Notes: generated by a model not told the origin, from the letters alone. Positions 23,815 through 36,524 are shown, numbered from the stretch's first letter. The stretch: DNA of 64,000 nucleotides from Onchidella celtica (GCA_963931925.1 OZ007581.1:15222822-15286821), one strand, 5' to 3'. Translations and numbers: made by a program.

Positions 23815-24920
23815 ACATGAAGATCCACATGAATGTACAATTATAATCAGGATCTCTCACGAAAAGAGAACTTTTTTCCCCCATAAATTTGGCAGTCTCA
23901 CAATCTCCGGGTGAAAGGCTCTGCATTGACAAGTAACATTTTGATTCATGAGTAAAATCCCTCGTGTTGTCTGAATAATAAAATAATAATAATAAAAAAA
24001 AAAAATCTTAAAGATTTGTTGTGTGTTGGAATGCATACTATGAGAGTAAAAACTTTTTCAACCGGAGAGGGGGGCAGCACAGCACTTGTGCGCTGACCGT
24101 GACCCTGATCAGTACGACTGTTGCTTATTCGAGGCCGGCATAAAAAACGGGCCAGGGGCAGTGGGACTGATGGAAGGGCCCGCAGTTTCATTCTGTATCA
24201 TGTAGACATTAGGCACAGCATGGCCCGCGCTACCGACAATCTGCAACAAAAGAAATTGTACATAATAGAACGGCCAATTGAATGCCAAACCACAGTGCCA
24301 ACTTACAGTATTTCATCACTGTTCTCAATCATTTTCCAGTTTTTATCTATTTGATTCCTGTGCAAACATTCAAACTCATATTTATGAACGAGATGGACTA
24401 TTTTTTCTCATGGATGAAATTATGACTTTTGGAGTTGAGAAAGAAAAGAGTCCTCAAAAATAAAAATTTACTAAACTAACATAACGGCAAAAATTGCCTC
24501 GGCATTTCGCAAACCTCCCGAAGTCAAATCCCAAACTGTCATGTGAACAAAATAGCAGATTCACCAATCAGTGTGCGGGAAAATGCGTGGAACAAGTGAC
24601 ACCACGAGGCAGATATTTCACTTTTAAAAGACAATCGTATTTTGGTCGGTATGGGCTTTCACAACATTGGAAACTGAGACAGACCATTGTGTTAACCCGA
24701 TCAATCTTGTTCACCAGTATACTGCATACGTTGTCTAATCCCTTTTCACTGGTAGAAGGTACGTGGTGCCATAATATTTGTTACCGTGAGCCCAGGGGGC
24801 AAAGGATGTGGAAAGTCAGAACGTCTGGGTTCAAAGGGTTGGAAGAATATACCTCGATAAAATCCGTTACATGCAGTACTGAGAAAGAACGTTTTTGTTT
24901 TTTCTATACCTAGACTCTAC
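23815..24920. other. Intergenic, no gene seen
   Basis: Includes a 139-codon open frame (24494-24913) with no recognisable domain or splice context, treated as chance. Confidence 0.45.
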
Positions 24921-25195
24921 ATAGGTTAGTTTAACTCATTTAACTTATTCCCAAGCAGATGGGGGAGAGGACAAGTATTTGCCAGAAAAAATTACAGTGG
25001 ATAATCATGTATAAATTTTCCACTGGTAATAAAGAGATCTCGGCAACAGTGAGAAAGTAGTAAATCCCCCCCCCCCCTCTTTAAAAAAAAAACTATTTTA
25101 TAAGCCTGTAGGTTACAACCGGTTAACTTCATAAGACATGTCAACATTATGTAGTCGTTACTAGACACCTGCTAAGCATACATCCTCACTGTCTG

Positions 25196-26335
25196 TGTCA
25201 CGAGCGAGTGAGCGAGGATCAGTAGTTACGAGAAGAGGGTTAGAATAAAGTTAACCCACGGGCCACGGGGTAAGGGAAAGCGTGCATGTTGTGAGTGGGG
25301 GGGGGGGTCTGAATGAGGCGAGAGCGCTGTACTACTATCACTGCAAGTTAGAAGGTCCTAGGGGACGGACGTAAGTGAGAACAGTCGGGAGATTGTGAGT
25401 GTTTTCCAGTGATGACTGGTAGGTGGAACGATGATTGATTATTATGATTGATGTATTATATTCGTCTACGACCATGATGTAAATAAGTATATGTGAGGAA
25501 TGTGGAAGTCCTTGATACTGTATATAGCAATGTGCGCCATGAGCGATAGATGGAAGTTAGCTTCATGGATTTGTAGCGAGAGTGAGTAGGGTGTAATACG
25601 GTGGAGGTGTTACCGTAAGATGTTTGGTGAGTGAAATGTGAACTATTGTGTGTACGCTTCATGAGTTGTAATGAGGGTGAAGTGATTAGAAATGGTATGG
25701 TATTATACCAATGTAATGTTATTCTTGTAGGTGTCGGGGACGGGCCGAAGAGCCGCCTACGGTGAGCACAGGGGATAGGCCAGCATAGGGCCGAAGGCCA
25801 CACATAGGCCAGGAGTGACGCTGTCGTGTAGGACAGTCGCAGCACATGAGTCGTGGCAGTCTGGCCACAGACAGGGATGTATATATGATTGTAATGTGCT
25901 ATTAAGATGTACTACTGTGACATGGATGTATTACTGTGCGAATGAGATAGTCATGTGAATTGAATCATTAACGTGCTACGGCCACGTGAGGTGCTATAGG
26001 AGGCTAAGGTGTTATTGCCATAGGGAGGCGCTATTGAGAGACTGTGGTGTGAAAGAATACTAGTGTGTCATTAAGACCCTGAGTGGAGAGGCTGAGGCCG
26101 AAGTGTCTTTAGAAGTAATTACCGGGTTGTGGACCCGAGGAAGTGTGCTTACGGGAGAAGGCCGTGGACGGCAGTTTACTTAAGTAATATAATGTATGTC
26201 ATTGCAATTCTATCTTTATCTTATGTTTAATAAATGTGTGAGTCTGATGGGTTGTTCTGTTAAATGTTATACTTGTTCGTTCGTGATTGTTGTCTTGTTA
26301 TAATTATTACATCTCCCAGTCTGGGATTTGTGACA
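25196..26335 (+). mobile_element. Solo LTR, family 1
   Basis: Fossil LTR, 1140 bp, TGTCACGAGCG...TTTGTGACA, with target duplication GTCTG (25191-25195 and 26336-26340) and an AATAAA (TTTAATAAATG) about 110 bp before its 3' end. Nested in the pogo-like element of copy 2. Sequence differences from the 17 kb copy suggest two separate, not very recent insertions. Confidence 0.75.
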
Positions 26336-26432
26336 GTCTGCACTTGCACTTACTGACCATGTGTTGTGACGACACATGAGTCTGCACTACCTGTACCTCT
26401 ATCACGTGGTCAGGCTGTTCACGTTGATTTAA

Positions 26433-26728
26433 CTCGTCCCTACGGTAACTTTTGTGGGTGTGGACAGGAACTCTCAACACAATCCAGTTCGAAATTTAAA
26501 CCTAGTTCAAAAATGTTTTTTCTTTCACTCAGAATAAACACAAGACATAATACATTAGACACTAAAGTAAAGGAAAATCAATGAACCAGAATGGGATTCA
26601 GTACTTCGAGAAGTTGGCTTAGATATTAATTATGTTGGAAAATCGGTGTCCACTCGAGCCAAATATTTGGTTTCCATAGCGAAGCGAAAATCCACGAGCC
26701 AAATATCCAGCTTATCGTAGCGAATGAG
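26433..26728 (-). mobile_element. piggyBac-type MITE, copy c
   Basis: Best-preserved copy, 296 bp, with TTAA on both sides (26429-26432 and 26729-26732). Terminal inverted repeats are CTCGTCCCTACGGTAA and CTCATTCGCTACGATAA. TTAA duplication is the hallmark of piggyBac-type transposition. It carries no coding sequence and is inserted inside the pogo-like element. Confidence 0.65.
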
Positions 26729-27947
26729 TTAATGACAGTCTAGGGGAAACCGCTGGAAATGCACCCGTTCCTTTTTTTTTTTTTTAATTATCATCTCTTA
26801 ATGGATGGAAAAACGGCTACCGTCAGCTGTGAAAAAGAATCAGTATCGAGCCACTATGAAGGCCAAGAATTGCTGCCAGTTTGGCATCACATTGAAGTAC
26901 ATGACATGTAAACATGGGAGACGACCAAGCAAATAATCAAAAATGGGCACTTCCATGCCTTGTTATTCCCCTGTATTACCGGTATTCCGAGTCCTTCGGT
27001 ATAACGAAACATCTTTAGCAGAACATTGGATCTTGTTATTATAAATTTCCATTGCATTTGGACTAGAAAAAAAAAAAAACCGGTGCCATTTTAGAATTCT
27101 GGTATTTTCAGATTCATTCTACACCCTCAGCAACGCTGTAATGACACAGTAACGGTTACTGCTAATGTACTGGTAAAATGTAAAAAAAAAAACCATAACA
27201 AGTATGTCATCACCAATCTGGGACGTATACAACAGTGCAGGAGCTCACCGGACGCACAAATCCTGGATTTTTGTTCTTAGCTGAACTCTGTAAGACCCGC
27301 ATTCTCATCTAGATATAGATATCGCTCATGTTAATTTTGGACTGCTATGGAAGATTACGGGCTTATGGTTTATTTCCTGCTATAAAAATGATCAATATTT
27401 AGGAAACCATTATCGTTTGCCACGTGAAATAAGTAAAAATTAAAGCAAGGTTGAACTAAAAAGGTGCCTAGAAAATATCAAAAGTCAACCCAGCACTGCA
27501 AACAGAATTACTTTATCATTAGAAATCTTGCGATCTATTTACTGTGATTTGATTGGGTCTGAGCAGGTGAAAGTCCGGAGAAAAATACAAAATAATGACT
27601 TGCAACATTTGTGCCATAGCCTCCGAAGATGAGAAAATAAAGCAATCTGATGCTGGAGATAAAAAATTTACCATTAGGTTAAAAGAAGAGACTAGCAGAA
27701 ATAATAATCTAAACTTGCAAATAGTTAAGAAAAAAAAAAAAAAACAACTTTGTATCTGAGCCCAAACAATCATTTTATTATTTTTTTTTTTTATTGTTGT
27801 TGAAATTTGCAGCTACGATATGTTCTTGATTCCTTGACATTGCATCACAGATGCTGCTGATTGCAAGAACAAAATAGACAGGAACAGTACGTATCAAATA
27901 AATACACTGTATTTTTAAGAAGGCTGCTGACGTAGAAGATAGGTTAT

Positions 27948-28165
27948 CTACCTCGGATAGTGCAACAATGTTCTGGAACTCACCCTAGGCGTCAGCGGAA
28001 TTTCTGGAGAGGCAAAACACAGTATGAAGGAGACAACAGTGATAAGCCCAGCTCCAACTGCAGACACGTAGAAAGCCCAGCCAAACTCCACCAGATTCTC
28101 TTTCATAGCAAAACTTTCGCTGGCAGCGGTACCAAATATGGCAACGGCTAGGATGCCAGCAGTGC
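27948..28165 (-). CDS. Gene 2 coding exon 4 (terminal)
   Basis: Encodes TM3 and TM4 plus a tail ending at TAG (27950-27948). Acceptor TTCTCAG|GCACTGC. AGG|GTGAGT near 27980-27990 is a good donor at the position equivalent to gene 1, so the true C-terminus may lie on another exon. Confidence 0.8.
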
Positions 28166-31100
28166 CTGAGAAAAGATGAGAGAGAAATTTTAAACGACAG
28201 TTTACAAAGCTGAGTCCAATCTCCTTTATCTGAGAGAAATGATACTTTTTTACGAAATGGCAGCCTGCTTCTCTCTTCTTTTAGTTCCTAGTAACTGTAT
28301 AGCTTTAAATTTGTAATGTTAATGCGCGTTTTACTGATGACAGAATTCAGGAAATGTTACATTATTTGACATCTTTTTTTTTTTTTGAATTCTTGTTGTC
28401 TTTTTGAATGTACCTGCGTGTTTTCACCATCGTCCCACTTCGACTAAACTCGACCACGCAATTCCCAACACGGAGACAGCTGATGGCCTGTCAGCCGCTT
28501 TCTCGCTCGTTTCTGCATGTTCGGCAGTCGAGTCAATCGAATTCACTTTCATACCTAGTTACAAAAATGTGCTGTATGTGGCGGCTATGATATTTTGATA
28601 AAGTACTTGTGATGACATGCATTAAGTTTTATTGTTAAATAGAAGGCTCGTAATGAAGAAATTTCTGCATTTACATCGTTTAAAATCTATTTTTTTTAAC
28701 CTTTTCCTAATAGTTCTTCACTTTCTTTTGTTTGTAGCCGAAGTTAAGCTATTCAGGTGAACAAATCATTATTTAAGCCAAGCACTTAACTACATGTATC
28801 ATGACATTGTCTTCCCGCTCCCCTAATTTTTAGGGTTGACTTCTATCATTTTGTTTACTAAGCAAAGCACACCTCGGTAACGACTTTACCACATCATACT
28901 GTACACACACTGAATATCTCTCTAAATAATAATAATAATAATAATGGATGGCATTTATATAGCGCATATCCATTTAAAATGCTCTATGCGCTTTACAGAA
29001 GCAACATGTCAACCACAGAGCAGAATGGAACGCCAGCGAAGCGCTCAACACACTACAAAAAAAAAAATACCAACAAAGACAGCGATCAACAACAAAGTCA
29101 GACATTTTTTCCAGTTTTATCCGATGGAAAAGGCACTAACACCCTTAGTATTACATCGGAATTCATTAGTACACATAGAAGGGCTTCGCTAACAAGCAAA
29201 AGACTACTTCTTATGACATAGCAGGTAAAAGACAATCAGCACCACAGCCAACAGTTTCCTTTGGATTTCCCCAGTTGAAACTTCGGTCAGCAGTTTTTGC
29301 AAGAACACGACCAGTAGCAACCAGTAGTTACCAAATTTTATCGCAGTAAGCGGAATGTCAGATAGAGCAGCGGTGGCAGGAAAGCCAAAGAAGCGAAATG
29401 AGTCAAACTAGAGGGAAAAATATTTGAGAGGAACCGAGTACAAAAAAAAACAACAACTAGAAATCAGGAGATGCTGTGTTTCTATGCCACTGGAAAGGCT
29501 CACGCAGGATTGAGCTCTCTGCATACATCTGAGTAAGGCCAGCTTTGTCTAGGCTTTGTGTTTGCTTATGACTGACCTTTGACATTCCTGCTTATTAGTG
29601 AATCAAAATACCCTTTTAAATCTACAGGACATTAATGCAAACATCAAATCCAAGTTCTTTTGATATGTTAAGACAGCTATAGACTGTATGATAAGAAAAC
29701 TAAGAACTGTATGTTTAGAAAAACAAGAACTGTCACAGTGACCAATATCCCAGCAAATATATATACCAGCAGTGAAGGCCATGATGCCATGGAAGATTGT
29801 CTTTCCCCCTTCAGAGCAACAAGTGCGACACAAGGCCACTGGTGAACTCACTATCGCCAGGATAACATTTACTGCACTTGCTAGTCGTATGGTCCAATCT
29901 TTAGCAACTGTGAATGTAAAAGGTAAAGAATATTTTCTCCTTCATAGAGAAACATTAGATAATAGTCAGAGGTTCTGCGGCTCTTTGGAAATGTTTCTCC
30001 GGGGCTTTACCCCAGTTAAAATGTCAAATTTCTGGGCTACTCAAATGCAAGAAAAATGACAGAAAACTGAGAGCTGAAACTAGACATTTTGATGGAATTA
30101 GGCATTTTTCAAATCCCGAGACAATTTCTAGGCTATTCTGGGGCCTATCCACCATTCCAACAGCTTTTTTTCAAATGTTTAAATTCGGGGGCATTTTCCA
30201 GAGTTACTGGAATTCCAATCCTGCACTGAGACCCTGAATAATACTTCGAGGTGCCGGCAGTCAACGGGCAGATATACAGATACGGCCCACACCCCTCCCC
30301 ATGTCGATATTTAGTAGTTGATGCAAGGTTCGCTGCTATACCAACAACTACAATTCGCTAGAGCAGAAAGCTGCGACATTTTGAACTGCCAGTCCTCAGG
30401 GCTAGTTTTGTACTGCTGCAACCTGGCGTTGAATGTTCTATTCAACGAAAACACAAGGAAATTATTGAGGTAAACAAACCATATGTGTGTCACAACGATA
30501 ATTCTAATTTACAACATAATTTTATATGAAAAAGTTTCATGGCAACTCACTATCCTGGTGTTATCTTTCCTGGGGGAGATTTTCACATGAGTAACTGGAT
30601 GAGAGTAGGCGATAGTTAATCACTGGACTGGTTTCCAAATTCCCAGTAGGATCAATGGATGAAGTGAGAGTATCCCAGCATGAGGAGATTAATATATCCC
30701 TTGATTTCAAGCTTTGTGAAATCTGTGACATATGATTCTGGTCTACATTTTTTTCCCAATAATGTCCAGCCCATGCTGAAGAAACAAAGATAATATTGTT
30801 TAAAGGTTTAAATATCCTACCATTGTCTGTGTCCTTACTGTCAAGTGAGTAGAAACGGCATACACGTTCGTCGACTGCAGGCACCTCAACACAAAACCAC
30901 CAGATGCCACCAAAAAAATTTACCGATTTAATGTTGCCAATGAAGGGAATTTTCTTCCCAAAGAATGTGGGACTCACCTGAAGGAAATAAGACAACAAAA
31001 ATGAAAATGTCTGCTGGAAATTTGTAGCACTTTTACTATATTCATTATTTTCACCAAACATTCATCCTCTATTCATAATATCCATTTCTCTGTACAATCT

Positions 31101-34100
31101 TCCCCCACTGTCGAATGTCCTAGAATATAACGAGCTAATGTATTTCGTATTTTTAAATTATAATGGCATGGTATAGTCATCTGTACTCGATGTGTCAACG
31201 TGGACCCATGCCTCAAGCGTAATCTTGCAGACACAAAAAGTTAGCAATGCATGCTTTATTTACAAGAAAGATGATTCAACTAAACGCAAAAATTTGAGTT
31301 ATAAATGGAAATTATAATTAAAATAGAATTCTACAGACACAGTGGAAGGTTATTTATGTAATTTTCTGTTGACAGGCAAAATTCTGGCTGAAATAAAATC
31401 AGCTGTGATTTCCTGCTTTCACTGGCAGCTTTCATCAGTTTCAACTGGAATTGTGTATGTGCATGATACAAATGGCGTGATATTTGGTACATAAAATTTA
31501 TTTCTTGACATGCTGTAGACTTGCATTTGTAGACATAAAATTCAAAACTTATTAAATGAGTGAATTATGGCCCTTCCAAAAGTCTGCATCAAAGACTTTC
31601 ATCCCCTTAAAAACGATGAAAATTGAAAGTGGCTTGAGGAAAAGAAATATGGAGATTAAATTCAAATTAGTCAAACCCTTCTTTTCAGTTAAAATGCACA
31701 CACACACAAGAAAAAAAAAATCTCAAAGATATGAAGTTTGCATTTAGTTTGTATTTCATCTTCTTATTTAAAAGAACAATCAACACAGACAAGAGAGTAT
31801 CTGGCAGGAAACAACTAGCAGCCTGTTGGAATCTGATGGATTGAAGTCACTATTATTATGCTTTCACTTGTTTAGGGAAAAGATTTTTGAGTATTGCCTA
31901 AGGGTGCCTACTGAGAGAACGCTTGACGCTTGAGAAAACTTGCGCTTGAAAGTAAGCGCCTGTTAAAAAGCGCTCAGTGAACATTGAGGGGCACACAGAT
32001 AACGCTTGTCGCTAGCGCTTGCTTTGGGCGCATCTGAAATGAAAGTTGATTTGGTGCCATGGCGGCTTCGTCTGACCACGAGTTGTTGTTACTGAACAGT
32101 GTTTTACCTCTTGAGGCCAGAATAGACACCCCCTTTACCTAAACGTATCCTTGGAAAACGAAAGAGAATAGCTGTTCATGAAATTAATCAGAAACGAAGA
32201 GAAGAAGGTAGATATCATCAACTGTTTCCTCGATTGAAAAACCACCCCGATCGATTTCATTCATAAATGAGAATGAGTCTCGACACATTTTATTACATCT
32301 TGGGAAAAATAGAACCTAAAATAATTTAGACCTGGTGCAATTGGCAACAAGCCATTATGGCAGAGGAACGCCTTGCCATCACGCTGAGGTAAGTCAAGCT
32401 TCACTTTCAAACTGTATTTAAAAAGTGTAATGCAGACATTGTGCTATCAAGTACTGAAGGTTTTTTTGAATATTTTATTCTTTATTCTTAGCAGAACTGG
32501 AATTTTTAGAACAGTTAGTAACAAATGCAACAAAAAAGTTAAAAATTAAAATGAAAAAAAAAAACACCAAGAGGTCAGAAGACACTTTCTTCTTAAACTG
32601 CCATTGAATACCGATAACAATTCTGTATCTCCTGCCTCGACTTAAAGAATAGTTAGTAAAACATAGCTAACAATGGTCATCATGAATATTCGATGACACA
32701 GAGTTAATACTGGTAATCACGAAGAGCAAGATCAGAATTACAAGACTGGTAACTGTGAGGTGTTGAAGTTGTACTGTAGCTTTGGTAAGAGGGTGAGGGT
32801 GTTGCCCCGTCTTGCTGATTTGGATGTTGGTGTGATTGGCTGTACCTGTTGACATGTGGGTGTCACACGGTGGATTCCGGGAATGCAAAATCTTCAAGAA
32901 CCAGTTGAATACGATTTCAAATGGCCAATTTTAAGTGATAAGGAATTAGTTACATTTAGAGGAGCAGAGATCTTAGAAACAAAAAAAAAAATCTTCATCA
33001 TTAGCTGTATCATCTTTTTTGCTGTTTGTCAGTAAAATACTGGCGCTTCCTCTTTTCAATCTCAATGAGTTCTTTGTAACTGTCCACAGAGTCCCTTTTG
33101 CGTTTTCTTGTTTCCTCTTGTCTTTCCTGGTTTGTCACCGGATGGATTTACACCTGACTGGTCTGTCAGTTGTGCAGGTGTTGAACCCTCTAAGTCCAGA
33201 GAAGCTGACGGACCTGGCTCCTGGTTTTCGTTGTTACCACCCTAGGCGCTTTAAACGCGAAAAAGAATTAACTAACAATTCTTTACGTTTTACAAGCGAC
33301 GCGACAGACAGCAGCCGTTACAGAACAAGCTTTGTCTCTGAATGGTACTAGAGAAATGTGAGAAACATTACATGCGCTTGTTTACATGCGCTCGCTTTCT
33401 CAAGCGCCAAGCGTTCTCTCTGTAGGCACCCTTACACAGGTGAAATGAAACTGATATGTAAGTAATAAAACTAAATGTTCATGCCTTTATTTCACCCCAT
33501 TAAAATTTTCCATCTCTTATTCCTCTGCAGCCTGACGGTGAGTTTGCCCTTTTGAGCTTTACAAAAAATAACACGCACCAAACAACAACAACAACAACAA
33601 AAAAAAAGTCAGTCACAAGATTTAGTGCGTAATTTGTATGAACCCGTCAAAATTTCCGATAAATGTAATAAACAGTTTTCCAGAAAATTCATCTTGACCC
33701 CAGTCATTAAACAACAACGACAACAACAACACCACCACACTCTCCGATAAAATGGCGTCTGTTTTCATATCACCATAAACTTTGCACGTCTGTATCGGAT
33801 GCAGTTCAATGTTCTGAGGAAAGTGTAAAACTAGTGTACGAGTAGTTAACGAGAGGACACACATACCCGCCAAGAAAGTGAACCTTACACACTAAAAGAA
33901 CGAACTGGTTTTCAGTTGCTATACTTCGAACAAACCAATAAAAAATGAATTAAAAATAAATCTCTTTTGAATAATTATGTGGTAAAAATTAATAAGGGTG
34001 AGTTAGGGGGAATGGTTATAGCGCAGAATGGGATGAAATTGGTAGATTGACGGACCAGTTCGTTCACAGACTACAAGTGTTCAATTTAATATAGAAAAAT

Positions 34101-34279
34101 GATTAAAGACTGCATATCTTTCAACAATTTCTCATCTCATACATTAATACATGTATACTCACACTCAGTCTGGCTGTCTGCCAGTAAGGAGCAATAATCC
34201 CTAATGTGCACATAATTGCACCAATCACCAGGCCTGCGAATGCCACTCTCTGAGCTGTTCCATATTTCGTGCCAGGCAT
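27948..34279 (-). CDS. Claudin/PMP22-like four-transmembrane protein, gene 2 (4 coding exons)
   Basis: Paralog of gene 1 by segmental duplication; predicted 210 residues. Coding exons on the minus strand are 34279-34163, 30977-30821, 29907-29767 and 28165-27948, with intron phases identical to gene 1. It starts MPGTKYGTAQRV; TM1 ends APYW; the loop carries GGIWWFC (residues 60-66) and a second Cys at 79. TM2 is followed by a Cys-rich turn (CRTCCSEGGK), and TM3 and TM4 are well conserved. The first loop is slightly shorter than in gene 1 and the turn has one Cys fewer. Every exon is open with consensus GT..AG junctions, so the gene looks functional rather than a pseudogene. The intron between coding exons 1 and 2 holds a decayed Harbinger transposon. 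Expression is not shown by the sequence. Confidence 0.85.
28926..29060 (-). mobile_element. SINE-like repeat with CGCTATATAAAT 3' end
   Basis: Read on the minus strand it ends GCGCTATATAAATGCC followed by an (ATT)n tail; upstream are GTAAAGCGC and GACATGTTGCTTC. Two more copies lie at 57836-58165 and 63683-63905. Lies between exons 3 and 4 of gene 2. Confidence 0.55.
29767..29907 (-). CDS. Gene 2 coding exon 3
   Basis: A 141 bp exon for TM2 and the cytoplasmic turn. Acceptor ATTCACAG|TTGC, donor GCTG|GTATAT (weaker than in gene 1). Phase 1 on both sides. Confidence 0.85.
30821..30977 (-). CDS. Gene 2 coding exon 2
   Basis: Encodes the first extracellular loop with GGIWWFC and the downstream Cys. 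Acceptor TTCAG|GTGAGTC, donor AATG|GTAGGA. It is 12 bp (four codons) shorter than its gene 1 counterpart, all in the N-terminal part of the loop. Confidence 0.85.
31901..33432 (+). mobile_element. PIF/Harbinger-like DNA transposon, decayed
   Basis: Terminal inverted repeats AGGGTGCCTACTGAGAGAAC and, on the other strand, AGGGTGCCTACAGAGAGAAC, continuing about 20 bp more. The plus strand near 32140-32390 encodes a disrupted peptide with KRREEG-YHQLFPRLKNHP and EERLAITLR, typical of the N-terminal part of Harbinger transposases, ending at a GTAAGT donor. The minus strand near 33250-33030 holds the disrupted end of a second protein with SYKELIEIEKRKRQYF, resembling the Myb/MADF-type partner. The catalytic part of the transposase is missing, so the copy is dead. 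Inserted in the gene 2 intron. Confidence 0.65.
34163..34279 (-). CDS. Gene 2 coding exon 1
   Basis: Encodes residues 1-39 (N-terminus and TM1). Donor CTGAGT|GTGAGT, phase 0. Sequence upstream of the ATG resembles gene 1 but lacks the alternative upstream ATG, which supports the inner start in both genes. Confidence 0.85.
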
Positions 34280-34921
34280 GATGAGATTGATCTGATGAGC
34301 TCTACAAACTCCAATGTCTCACGTTTGGTCTATAACAATGCAGTCTGACAACAAACATTAAATGAGGATTCATATTAAAAAAGAAGCGTTTGTGCACCCT
34401 TCAAAGTTGCAGTAGTGTACAGGCAGGAATGTTAGTTTAAAAAAAAAAAAAAAAGGCTAAACTTGACTTCCTTATTAAAATCTGTACTTTCTAAGAAATA
34501 TGTACGGAATCATTTTAGAAGCTAGATTTTAATTGTTAAGCTTGAAGACAGTAACTATAATGATATTATGGAAATGCTTTGGTAAGGACAGCTCTTTTTA
34601 TAAGTATTATCTTTCTGTAAATTAAAAAAAAAAAAACAACTGTATGAAAGCCACTCAGGGATGCAATGTCTTTAGTAGTGTCCGTGCATGAGGAGTTGCA
34701 GGAGGGCGAGTTCCTCCCTGGCGAGTTAGTCTTACTGGTGGATGTTTTTAATGTATTTGAAATCACTGGCAACAACAAAAGCTTGAAGGCTACATCATGG
34801 CTTTCTATTATTTTCAGAAAGGATATAGTAAAATAAATAACTCTCTCTCTATCGAGGCATTTCCATTAAATATTATAATTTGGTTGTAGTATAGTGGCCA
34901 TTTTGGGCCATGTTATTCAAC

Positions 34922-35328
34922 CAAAGATATTAGAAACGATAAGATGAGACACTGTCTTCTATGCACCACTAAAACAAAACGTGCACACAATTTGCACTCT
35001 GTTTGGGGGCGGGGCGCATGGCACATAGTATGAAAATAAAGCCTGATATAATTAAATGGTAAATTTATGATGCAAAATTTGACAGTGCTACTGCTACTAA
35101 AAAAAATAAAAAAATAGCCAGTTTTCCCACAGCGATTGGGGTTATACTTCCACTATACGTGACTTCAATCAAGGCCCATTGCGATAGCTGAACAATGAAC
35201 AAAATTCAATATTTTCTCTATTTGACTTTGTGAAATACAGCACTTTTCATAACTCGCACGACTTTGCCGCTAGGTGGCGGTGCGAAATTTGTGCACGCTG
35301 TCTCATCTTATCAATTATAGTATCTTTG
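34922..35328. mobile_element. Unclassified MITE with CAAAGATA ends
   Basis: Inverted ends around CAAAGATA and GATAAGATGAGACA at both termini; flanks ATTCAAC and ATTTAAC may be an imperfect target duplication. 407 bp. Lies in the 5' intron of gene 2 and is absent from copy 1. Confidence 0.55.
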
Positions 35329-35586
35329 ATTTAACTATTATCAGTACTTCTTTCTCTGTGACCACATTGTGTCCAATTAAAGTTTTTAAAAATAGTTAGG
35401 GTGGCAATTTCGGTAATGCACGTCTTGTAATCACCTAATCAAATGTAATGCTAACGTTTTATCCACTTTCTGAAATTTCCACTGTGCAAACGAACCCAAC
35501 TAAGACAATCTGCCCACATGACCCACATTAGCTTGACCACCCAATGGTCCATGACCCAGTATAACAGCAATTAACATTACCATATA

Positions 35587-36524
35587 CAGTGGACCATCAT
35601 GTTTAACGACGCTGCTAATAATGAGACCTTTGCCAAAATAGCGAGAGCATTTTAAATCCCAATTTTTTCTACTATATGAGCTATATAATGAAATACTCGA
35701 ATAACGGCAATTGATAATTAAAGCACCTGCTATAGTGAGGGAATTATGTAACTTTGAGTGCGTTTGGCAAATGGTGGAGGCGACTGTAGAACAACGTGTT
35801 GACAGTCCAGTCAGACAATAACAACATGCATCGTTCTCTGTTTGTCACTACACGCCCGCCTTGCGAGTTGTTGCCCCACCTGGCCATCTCTTGCTTAGGC
35901 CAAGTAATAAGTATGCTTTCTGTCCCTACTGACCACATGCTGTGACAGCACACTACACGCAGCCAGCTTAAAGTGATGACTCATCACTCACTGAGGCACA
36001 CTGTGGGGCAGGCCATGAAGGCTACAACCGTGCAGCTTCGTCAGACCCGTGGACTCTCTGGTGATGTGCGATAATTATTACAGGTAGCAGGGTCTTTGGT
36101 CGCAGCGCCGAGTATGCTCTTTGTCTACACCGGGCTTCGTGTCCTCATGCTTACACTCCCTGTGCCACAAACACGTGGCTAGTCTGTTCCAATAGTTTGA
36201 ATGATACAGCACGGGAAACCACCGGAAACAAATGTACTCGTCTGTCTCTAACTTTTGCATCTGACTCTCTCGTAATTTGACCGAAACATGGCTATCGTCA
36301 GCATAAAAAGACCCCCCCCCCCCCAAAAAAAAAGTTATCAAGAACGAGATCTAATGTCAGTTTGATATTAGTTTTTATTACATGACGTTGATGTCCAGGA
36401 CATGCCGACAAGGGAGGTAACCATTAAAATACTCCATTGTACGCTTTCCTGGAATAGCGAGACCTTTGGTATAACGAGACATTTCTGGTGGAACATGACC
36501 TCTTATTATTATCAAGTTCCACTG
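35587..36524. mobile_element. pogo/Tigger-like DNA transposon, non-autonomous
   Basis: A 938 bp element with ends CAGTGGA and TCCACTG and TA flanks (35585-35586 and 36525-36526). The inner right end repeats ACGAGAC-type terminal sequence. No transposase frame. Copy 1 has a plausible empty site near 8480, so insertion followed the duplication. Confidence 0.6.

Larger units (their letters stand above)
24995..27054. mobile_element. pogo/Tigger-like element with two later insertions
   Basis: Same insertion site as 87-246. Its ends lie at 24995 and 27054, but it is split by a solo LTR (25196-26335) and a piggyBac-type MITE (26433-26728). The remaining interior resembles 35587-36524, including a shared tract near 26750-26830 and 36210-36300. 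No intact transposase frame is visible. Confidence 0.6.

Noticed and set aside
24494-24913. 139-codon ORF
   Set aside because: No domain, no splice context, no conservation visible elsewhere in the window.
25456-25845. 129-codon ORF antisense to a solo LTR, with a similar frame in the 17 kb LTR
   Set aside because: Low-complexity peptide on the wrong strand of an LTR; the resemblance follows from LTR homology.
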